In this document: piece by piece, positions 32,327 to 38,263 of the stretch | Layout of the letters: each line of letters opens with the position of its first letter | Numbering within the stretch: position 1 is the stretch's first letter | Assembly: GCA_017399445.1 (NCBI GenBank) | Contig: JAFQCM010000004.1 | Coordinates: 1 to 38,263 of the forward strand | Reading direction: 5' to 3' | Source of the DNA: Lachnospiraceae bacterium | GTDB lineage: Bacteria > Bacillota > Clostridia > Lachnospirales > Lachnospiraceae | Length of the DNA: 38,263 nt | Position numbers and translations under genes: made by a program | The notes under the pieces: model-generated | What the model saw: the letters and a program-made list of their open reading frames with translations, nothing else | Told to the model about the DNA's origin: nothing | The model's database searches: none

Positions 32327-33562
32327 ATGAAAATCAGATACATAGCAGGGATTTACACCATGTTGATGCTGGTGCTGTTACTATTGTTTGCAAAAGGAAT
32401 GAAAGAAACAGACTACAAAGCAGTTGATATGGTTTCTATGAATGAAACAATAAAGCAGATAGAAGAGGATTTTTCACAGGGAGAAGATAGGAAGTCCATA
32501 GAAGAAAAAAGAAAATGTGAAATTTTGTTTCTGACAGATGAGGATTACGAAAGCAGTTTGAACCAGGCGATTCAGGAGGGAAAACTGCTTTTGGATTATC
32601 GGGAGCAGGAAACCATAAAGGGTAAAATTATATTTCATATTCAGGGGGAAAAGTATCAACAGCTGCAGAAAGAATTATTTATGACAATGATTATTATATG
32701 TCTGGTCATTTCTATTGTAGTGTACGCTCTTCTTGGAGTAGTCTATATATCTTTTGTCCGGCCTTTTCATAAGCTCCAAAAATTTTCCACAGAGATTGCA
32801 AAAGGAAATCTGGATATTCCATTACCTATGAATCGTCATAATTTTTTTGGTGCATTTACAGAAAGCTTCGACCTTATGAGAGAAGAATTGAAACGGGCCA
32901 GAGAAAGTGAATATGCAGCCAATAGAAGTAAGAAAGAGCTGGTAGCAGAATTATCCCACGATATTAAAACGCCGATCGCCACCATTAAAGCAGTTTGTGA
33001 AGTGATTCAGGTGAAAGAGAAAAATCAAGATACATTAGATAAAGTAGAAGTCATAGTAAATAAAGCAGAAATGATAGACAGTTTAGTCAGTAATATGTTT
33101 CATGCCACCTTAGAAGAACTGGAAGTTTTAAAAGTAGAACCGGAAGAGAACAGTTCTTTGCTGGTAGAAGAAATGATTCAGGAACAAAAGTATTATGGAG
33201 AGATTATACTAGAAAATCATATTCCGGAATGTTTGTTGTATTTTGATGAACTGCGACTAAAACAGGTAATAGATAATTTGATACATAATGCGTATAAATA
33301 TGCAAAAACAGAATGTTATGTAAATTTTTCAGAGCAGGAGAATGGAATAGAAATACAGATAAGAGATAAGGGGATGGGAATGTTAGAAGAAGAAATTTCT
33401 CTGGCAGCGGAAAAGTTTTATCGGGGAAGCAATGCCAAAGGAAAGGATGGTTCAGGACTGGGACTATATTTAGCGAAAAACTTTATGGAAGGAATGGAGG
33501 GAGGTATGGAATTTTATAATGAGGATGGATTTGTAGTAAGACTGTTCCTGAAAAAAATATAA
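32327..33562 (+). CDS. Sensor histidine kinase (ABC module 3)
   Basis: AAAGGGAG precedes the ATG. The 411-aa kinase has TM1 at about 7-23, an extracytoplasmic segment of about 90 residues, TM2 at about 119-142, a HAMP-like linker, H211 in AELSHDIKTPIA, an N-box LIHNAYKYAK and GSGLGLYLAK. Same length and layout as the kinase of module 1, so the two are paralogues. The input signal is unknown; the neighbouring Cys-repeat lipoprotein may take part in sensing (inference). Confidence 0.92.
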   Translation: MKIRYIAGIYTMLMLVLLLLFAKGMKETDYKAVDMVSMNETIKQIEEDFSQGEDRKSIEEKRKCEILFLTDEDYESSLNQAIQEGKLLLDYREQETIKGKIIFHIQGEKYQQLQKELFMTMIIICLVISIVVYALLGVVYISFVRPFHKLQKFSTEIAKGNLDIPLPMNRHNFFGAFTESFDLMREELKRARESEYAANRSKKELVAELSHDIKTPIATIKAVCEVIQVKEKNQDTLDKVEVIVNKAEMIDSLVSNMFHATLEELEVLKVEPEENSSLLVEEMIQEQKYYGEIILENHIPECLLYFDELRLKQVIDNLIHNAYKYAKTECYVNFSEQENGIEIQIRDKGMGMLEEEISLAAEKFYRGSNAKGKDGSGLGLYLAKNFMEGMEGGMEFYNEDGFVVRLFLKKI

Positions 33563-33610
33563 TTTTCATTTTTCTTATTGCAGATTTATGGCAGAAACTG
33601 ATAATAATTG

Positions 33611-33639
33611 TTGAATTTTGTTTTTTAATCAGTTATACT
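33611..33639 (+). promoter_or_regulatory. Promoter of the Cys-repeat lipoprotein
   Basis: TTGAAT (33611-33616), 17-bp spacer, TATACT (33634-33639). The lipoprotein thus has its own promoter between kinase and ATPase. Confidence 0.6.
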
Positions 33640-33718
33640 ACAGCTATGACATGAGGGTAAGGTTTTTAATATAGAAAAATTATAAGCCTATTGTCAAATA
33701 ATGATTATAAGAGGTAAT

Positions 33719-34621
33719 ATGATGAAAAAAAGAGTATTAATAGCAAGTATTATGGCAGGACTTCTTGCATGTAACTTAATTGGATGCGGAAAAGAAGCAG
33801 AAACTGAGGAAATTTGCAGCCTATGCGAAGTAGAAAAAGAGTGTGAAGTCTATACAGTAGATGAGGAAGAATATGTGGTATGTGATGACTGCTACAATGA
33901 ATTTGCACATGCCTTTAATCTGATTGATGATGAAGATGCTGAAGTAGAAGATGCTGAGAAAGAAGAAACAGAAGCAGAAGAAACAGATGCAGAAACAACG
34001 AAAGAAGAGTCTGAAGTAAAAAATAGAGAAACAGAAACTACAAAAACAGAAAATACGAAGACAGAAACTGCAAAAACAGAAAATGCGAAGACAGAAGCTA
34101 CAAATACAGAAAATATAAAGACAGAAACTGCAAAAACAGAAAATACGAAGACAGAAACTACAAATACAGAAAATACTCAGGCAAAAGAGTCAGAAGTGAA
34201 ACCTGCAGAAACTAAAAAAGTATGTAGTTTGTGTGAAGTAGAGAAAGAGTGTGGTGTCTATACCGTAGACGGAGTAGAATACATTGTATGTGATGATTGC
34301 TATGATGAATTTGCACATGGTATGGGGCTGGTGGAGGAGCCAATGTCATGCAGCTTGTGTGAAGTAGAGAAAGAGTGTGGTACTTATACCGTAGACGGAG
34401 TAGAATACATTGTATGTGATGATTGCTATAATGAATTTGCACATGGTATGGGATTGGTAGAAGAGCCAACAGCAGAAACAAAAAATAAAGCATTATGCAG
34501 CTTGTGTGAAGTAGAAAAAGACTGTGGTGCTTATACCGTAGATGGAGTAGAATATATCGTTTGCGACGACTGCTACAGTGAATTTGCACATGCTTTTGAT
34601 TTAACTGGTTCAGAAGAATAA
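33719..34621 (+). CDS. Lipoprotein with four Cys4 (zinc-ribbon-like) repeats
   Basis: AGAGG precedes the ATG at 33719 (an ATG at 33722 is equally possible). A lipoprotein signal (KRVLIASIMAGLL, lipobox LIGC) anchors it outside the membrane. Four copies of a module of about 35 aa follow, each with CSLCEVEK(E/D)C, YTVDxxEYxV and CDDCYxEFAH: copies begin at codons 33815, 34223, 34349 and 34496. The four cysteines CxxC...CxxC should bind Zn or Fe; an extra Cys follows the first pair. A low-complexity linker with TETAKTEN-type units (34031-34180) separates copy 1 from the rest. I know no characterised homologue. Its place between kinase and ABC transporter suggests a shared function. Confidence 0.8.
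   Translation: MMKKRVLIASIMAGLLACNLIGCGKEAETEEICSLCEVEKECEVYTVDEEEYVVCDDCYNEFAHAFNLIDDEDAEVEDAEKEETEAEETDAETTKEESEVKNRETETTKTENTKTETAKTENAKTEATNTENIKTETAKTENTKTETTNTENTQAKESEVKPAETKKVCSLCEVEKECGVYTVDGVEYIVCDDCYDEFAHGMGLVEEPMSCSLCEVEKECGTYTVDGVEYIVCDDCYNEFAHGMGLVEEPTAETKNKALCSLCEVEKDCGAYTVDGVEYIVCDDCYSEFAHAFDLTGSEE
34031..34180 (+). repeat. Thr/Glu/Lys-rich tandem repeat inside the lipoprotein gene
   Basis: 30-bp (10-codon) period units of the TETAKTENTK kind, about 5 copies, forming a flexible linker. Copy number may vary between strains. Confidence 0.7.
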
Positions 34622-34696
34622 TATGATTTCAAAAGATATGAAATTCAGAAATATTTCATTGAATATAAAAGAAGATGAAAATATAATACATAAATT

Positions 34697-34735
34697 GGAA
34701 AAGGGAAGCTGGAAACAGGCTTCCTTTTTCCGTTT
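34697..34735 (+). terminator. Terminator of the lipoprotein gene
   Basis: GGAAAAGGGAAGC (34697-34709) pairs with GCTTCCTTTTTCC (34719-34731) with one wobble; the T-rich 3' arm supplies the U-tract. It separates the lipoprotein from the ATPase gene. Confidence 0.75.
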
Positions 34736-34759
34736 GTAATAAAGTGATATAGTTAAAAT

Positions 34760-34824
34760 TTAAGGATTGGTTAAGAAATGGACAAGAGTTAGAAAAAGAC
34801 TTTACAGAAATTGCAAGCTATAAT
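34760..34824 (+). promoter_or_regulatory. Predicted response-regulator operator and promoter for ABC module 3
   Basis: Tandem repeats TTAAGGATTGG (34760-34770) and TTAAGAAATGG (34771-34781) lie head to tail at 11-bp spacing. TATAAT (34819-34824) has only a poor -35 near 34796-34801, as expected for an activator-dependent promoter; the repeats end about 14 bp before it. Same design as 3854-3888. Confidence 0.55.
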
Positions 34825-34857
34825 AAAAACAGAAATAAATAAAACGGAGGAAATGTA

Positions 34858-35613
34858 ATGAATACTTTATTAACTGCAAAAGATTTATGCAAAACTTTTT
34901 CTAATGGAAGTGTGCAGCAACATGTATTAAAAAACTTAAATATTGAGATCTATCAAGGAGATTTTACCGTAATTATGGGAAACTCCGGGTCAGGAAAAAG
35001 TACTCTGCTTTATGCATTGTCAGGAATGGACCGTCCTACCCTAGGAAGTATTAGATATGGCGAAGAAGAGATTGCAAAATACAATAATGACAAACTGGCC
35101 ATATTTCGGAGAAAACACTGCGGATTTGTATTTCAGCAAAATTACTTAAACGATACCATGAGTGTACTGGATAATATTATGGTAAGCGGTTTGCTGGTAA
35201 GCAAAGACAAAAAAGGAATTGCCAAAAGAGCAAAAGAACTTTTGCTTAAAGTAGGATTAAAAGAAGAAGTTTTTTCAAAATTCCCAGTGCAGCTTTCCGG
35301 TGGAGAACAGCAAAGAGTGGCAGTAGTCCGTGGAGTAATTAACCAGCCGGAAATACTGTTTGCAGACGAGCCTACTGGTGCATTAAATTCCAAGAATACA
35401 GAAAATGTTTTAAACATACTTACGGAATTAAATGAAAAAGGACAATCTATTGTAATGGTAACCCATGATATGAAGTCTGCAAGACGTGCTAACCGGATTT
35501 TATACTTATCAGATGGAGTCATTACTGGAGAATTATTACTTGGCAAATACATAACAGGTGATAGAGAACGCCATGAAAAATTACGCAACTTTTTGGCAGA
35601 AATGGGGTGGTAA
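34858..35613 (+). CDS. MacB/LolD-type ABC transporter ATP-binding protein (ABC module 3)
   Basis: GGAGG precedes the ATG. The 251-aa ATPase has Walker A GNSGSGKST (about 41-49), Q-loop FVFQQNYL, signature LSGGEQQRVAV, Walker B ILFADEPTGALN and switch VTHD. It is very close in pattern to the module 2 ATPase, including GDFTVIMG, SGMDRPTxG, FRRKHCGFVFQQ and the NFLAEMGW ending. It powers the permease that starts one base after its stop. Expression is probably activated by the upstream regulator. Confidence 0.93.
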   Translation: MNTLLTAKDLCKTFSNGSVQQHVLKNLNIEIYQGDFTVIMGNSGSGKSTLLYALSGMDRPTLGSIRYGEEEIAKYNNDKLAIFRRKHCGFVFQQNYLNDTMSVLDNIMVSGLLVSKDKKGIAKRAKELLLKVGLKEEVFSKFPVQLSGGEQQRVAVVRGVINQPEILFADEPTGALNSKNTENVLNILTELNEKGQSIVMVTHDMKSARRANRILYLSDGVITGELLLGKYITGDRERHEKLRNFLAEMGW

Positions 35614-35614
35614 T

Positions 35615-37972
35615 ATGTATCGATTGTTTTTTATTGCCAAGAATAACTTGAAAAAGAAAAAAAGCGACGTGGCGGTATTGACCTTTTTGACAATGCTGGC
35701 AGTAACATTATTGTATGTGAGTATCGCGGCAATGACCAATACAGGTAAGGTTTTGGATAGAGTATATGAGGAAACTAATGGTGCAGATCAAGTTTTTATT
35801 ACAGCAAGCAGAGAAAAGGAAAATTTAACAGAACTTATCAGTTCTCAGGAAGAAGTGGCAAAGTGGGAAGTGAATTCTTGTTTGCTTGTATCAGGAGCCA
35901 AATATCATGGTGTAGGGGAAGAAGAAAATGAAGGTAGTTTTTGTATTGGAGTAATGGAAGAGGAGAGAAGTATCCAAAGTTATTCCATACAGGAGGAAGG
36001 AGAAAAAAAGAAAAATTCCATTTTGCTGCCTTATTATTTTAAAGCAGGCTATTCTTATGAAACCGGAGATAAAATATATCTTATGTTGGGAGAACATGAG
36101 TATGAGTTTGAAGTACTAGGATTTATTGAGGATGGACTATTTGCAACACCCTTAAATATTTCTGTGTACAGATGTTATATAGGACAGGATTACATAGAGG
36201 AAATTAAGGAAAAAGAAAAGGGAATCTTACAGGATGGATATTATGAGTATAAAACAAAATTAAAACAGGGAGAAAGTTCTTACAAATTTGACCAGAAATT
36301 GTCAGAACTGATTACAAAGAATATAGCAGATATTGCTGAATACGGAAATTTAGGATTAAATTGGGAAGTAATGAAGGGCGGAGATGCCATAATGTCAAAT
36401 ATAGGTATGGGAATTATCATGATATTTGGAGCTCTGTTAATTATAATCGCCATTATTATTATTCATTTTAGTGTCAGAAATTTTATTCAGAATAATATGA
36501 AAAATATTGGAATTTTACAGGCAGCAGGGTATACTTCGAAAGAATTGAAATGTGCCGGAGTATTGGAAATGTTGTGCATTACCCTTTTAGGAACAATACT
36601 TGGATTGGTGGCAGGATATTTAGGTGGTGATGTGGTAGGAAGTCTTCAGGCAATGCTGATTGGGGTAAGCTGGCAGGTTGCATTTGATGTAGGTGCTGCT
36701 ATGGTTACTGGTTTATTAGTAAATGGAGTGATTCTTTTTGTTACCATTTTTACTGTAAGAATTTATGGAAAAATAACTGTGCTAAATGCATTACGTGGTG
36801 GCGTTGATACCCATAATTTTCGGAAGAATTATGTTTCTTTGGAAAAAACAAAAATCTCTTTACAAGGGGCATTAGGAATTAAGAATATTTTGAAAGAAAA
36901 GATGAAAAGCTTTACTGTTTGCTTAATAGTGGTTATTTTAAGCTTTGCCAGTTGTGTCGGATTTGTATTATACCAAAATTTTTCTTTAAATCCGGACAAT
37001 CTTATGAAATTAGTTGGAATTGAGGCAGGAAATATTGGTGTGGAAGGAGAAGATTTAGACAGGATCGGAGAAGAGTTGTTATCTTGGAAAGAAGTAGAGA
37101 AAATTGGTTATTATAGTAATTCCAGTATCAAATTAACCAAGGGAGAAGAAAGTACTACTTTAACCGCAGATTTTTGGAAAAATCCAGAAGATTTAGACAA
37201 TGAAATTTTGGTAGAAGGACGTCTGCCAGAATTTGAAAATGAGATAGTGATTACTACCAGAGTCAGTGAAATGCTGGATGCTCAGGTGGGAGATGTAATT
37301 TATGTGGAAGGAACCGGAGAAAAGAAGGATTATATTGTAACCGGTATCGACCAGAAAATAAACAATATGGGAATTAAGGCACTATTGAATTTTGAAGGAG
37401 CAGAACGCTTAAATGGAGCCTGTGAGACCTATTATTTATATGTTTATACAAGAGAAGATATCACTTATTCAAAAATGGCAAGTCTTTTAAAAGATGAATA
37501 TAAAGATGTAAAAGTTACAGATAGTGAAAAAGTAATAGATAGTGCTATATCTTCAGTAGCAATGGCTATGAAATTAATCTGTGTGCTGTTTGTGACAATT
37601 ACCTTGTTTGTGGTATGTATGGTAGTAATGCTTTTGGTGAAAACAAAAGTAACTCAGGAAAAAAGAAACTATGGAATTTATAAAGCTTTAGGATTTACTA
37701 CAAAGCAGTTGATAGTTCAGATGGTATGTACCAATTTACCTATTATGATAGCTGGTGACGTGATTGGTGCAATAGGGTCTGTTTATCTGACGGAATTACT
37801 GGTTGTAGGCTGTTTATCCATTTTTGGAATTAAAGTTTGCGATTTGGCGATTAATCCGATGTGGCAGGTTGTTACAATAGTGGGAATTACAGTGGTTGCA
37901 CTTGTGGTTACTGTTTGTTTTTCTGTGAAAATCCGGAAAATTGAGCCGGCGAAAATGTTAATGAGTGAATAA
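35615..37972 (+). CDS. MacB/FtsX-type ABC transporter permease (ABC module 3)
   Basis: The ATG at 35615 lies one base after the ATPase stop and follows GGGGTGG; a longer frame from 35558 overlaps the ATPase and is rejected. The 785-aa protein repeats the FtsX layout: TM1 about 20-42, external domain about 45-260, TM cluster about 268-290, 325-350 and 370-395, TM about 438-460, second external domain about 465-660, final cluster about 666-690, 715-740 and 752-778. Coupling helices read MKNIGILQAAGYTS and NYGIYKALGFTT. Substrate unknown; its lipoprotein neighbour may help. Confidence 0.9.
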   Translation: MYRLFFIAKNNLKKKKSDVAVLTFLTMLAVTLLYVSIAAMTNTGKVLDRVYEETNGADQVFITASREKENLTELISSQEEVAKWEVNSCLLVSGAKYHGVGEEENEGSFCIGVMEEERSIQSYSIQEEGEKKKNSILLPYYFKAGYSYETGDKIYLMLGEHEYEFEVLGFIEDGLFATPLNISVYRCYIGQDYIEEIKEKEKGILQDGYYEYKTKLKQGESSYKFDQKLSELITKNIADIAEYGNLGLNWEVMKGGDAIMSNIGMGIIMIFGALLIIIAIIIIHFSVRNFIQNNMKNIGILQAAGYTSKELKCAGVLEMLCITLLGTILGLVAGYLGGDVVGSLQAMLIGVSWQVAFDVGAAMVTGLLVNGVILFVTIFTVRIYGKITVLNALRGGVDTHNFRKNYVSLEKTKISLQGALGIKNILKEKMKSFTVCLIVVILSFASCVGFVLYQNFSLNPDNLMKLVGIEAGNIGVEGEDLDRIGEELLSWKEVEKIGYYSNSSIKLTKGEESTTLTADFWKNPEDLDNEILVEGRLPEFENEIVITTRVSEMLDAQVGDVIYVEGTGEKKDYIVTGIDQKINNMGIKALLNFEGAERLNGACETYYLYVYTREDITYSKMASLLKDEYKDVKVTDSEKVIDSAISSVAMAMKLICVLFVTITLFVVCMVVMLLVKTKVTQEKRNYGIYKALGFTTKQLIVQMVCTNLPIMIAGDVIGAIGSVYLTELLVVGCLSIFGIKVCDLAINPMWQVVTIVGITVVALVVTVCFSVKIRKIEPAKMLMSE

Positions 37973-37977
37973 TAGTT

Positions 37978-38026
37978 GGTCCCCTGTTTTTGCGAAAAGG
38001 TTTTGCAAAGGCAGGGGACCTCATTT
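37978..38026 (+). terminator. Terminator of ABC module 3
   Basis: GGTCCCCTG (37978-37986) pairs perfectly with CAGGGGACC (38012-38020); inner TTTTTGC/GCAAAGG adds pairs. Followed by TCATTTTC. Confidence 0.75.
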
Positions 38027-38105
38027 TCATTAGCTTTCATTATTGTTGATATGAGCATACCACTATGTTACTATATTTGTAAATGCGATAATTTGAATAT
38101 TGTGG

Positions 38106-38263
38106 TATACTGAAAGAACAAAGTTACTATACAGACGCAAGCTTGACACTAGCTGTCAAGCTATGCGCCAAGAAGTGGTGGCGACAAAATTTCAGCCCCA
38201 TGCATCGCAGATGCATTTAAAATGGGCTGAAATTCGTTACTGTACACAGTATGCTGTGTACAG
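38106..38263 (+). repeat. Cluster of strong hairpins (possible dispersed repeat or structured RNA)
   Basis: After an extended -10 TGG-TATACT (38103-38111) come: stem A CGCAAGCTTGACA (38136-38148) with TGTCAAGCT-TGCG (38154-38167, one bulge); stem B CGCCA/TGGCG (38166-38170, 38179-38183); stem C AATTTCAGCCC/GGGCTGAAATT (38188-38198, 38224-38234) enclosing ATGCATC/GATGCAT (38200-38206, 38210-38216); stem D CTGTACACAG/CTGTGTACAG (38240-38249, 38254-38263), cut by the window edge. GTTACT and TACAG elements occur at both ends. No ORF. Nothing else lies in this 237-bp gap. Confidence 0.55.

Overview
The window is AT-rich Gram-positive DNA. It has strong AGGAGG-type ribosome binding sites, TTGACA/TATAAT promoters (often with an extended TGn -10), U-tailed hairpin terminators, a strict-anaerobe superoxide reductase (desulfoferrodoxin), and secreted proteins with FnIII, BspA-like leucine-rich and DUF6273-like domains. 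Together these suggest a gut anaerobe of the Clostridia, most likely Lachnospiraceae. The species cannot be named from the sequence, and no rRNA, tRNA or CRISPR array was seen.

Layout. 1-1700: C-terminal fragment of an ISAs1-type transposase, then a secreted FnIII protein. 1900-7070: ABC module 1, in the order response regulator, histidine kinase, FtsX/MacB-type permease, ATPase. 7071-9113: a patchwork of gene remnants (broken GNAT, apparently chimeric GNAT, intact GNAT, decayed DNA, stand-alone leucine-rich C-terminal module). 9235-13109: small genes, including a zinc ribbon protein, desulfoferrodoxin, hypotheticals, a two-TM protein and a methyltransferase stub. 13300-15114: SAM methyltransferase and HNH endonuclease. 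15358-19383: ABC module 2, ATPase, permease, and an XRE-family regulator with a beta-rich C-terminal domain. 19606-23028: membrane protein, short-chain dehydrogenase, NSS sodium symporter, and a helical protein on the minus strand. 23185-26153: a long leader with a 12-codon peptide and two tandem terminators, followed by a GNAT and an Smr-less MutS2-like ATPase. 26312-30291: secreted metallophosphoesterase and secreted DUF6273/leucine-rich protein. 30366-31470: small OadB-motif membrane protein, a toxin-antitoxin pair, and a 49-aa membrane protein on the minus strand. 31635-37972: ABC module 3, response regulator, histidine kinase, a Cys-repeat lipoprotein, ATPase, permease. 37973-38263: terminator and a cluster of strong hairpins.

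How the parts work together. Three related MacB/FtsX-type ABC systems are wired to three input arrangements: a two-component system directly upstream, an XRE regulator downstream, and a two-component system plus a lipoprotein. The ABC genes of modules 1 and 3 are each preceded by two head-to-tail 11-bp repeats, the arrangement expected for an OmpR-family regulator, so each two-component system probably controls its adjacent transporter. This class commonly handles antimicrobial peptides or other envelope-active compounds, but the substrates here are unknown.

The most unusual region is 23185-26153. A short ORF ending in SIVVMEKSAN resembles, from memory, macrolide-stalled erm leader peptides. 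It precedes two Rho-independent terminators and matching alternative pairings, and leads into a GNAT and a MutS2 paralogue that lacks the Smr nuclease domain. Because MutS2 acts on collided ribosomes in Bacillus, this may be an antibiotic- or stall-inducible ribosome-protection operon. That function is inference.
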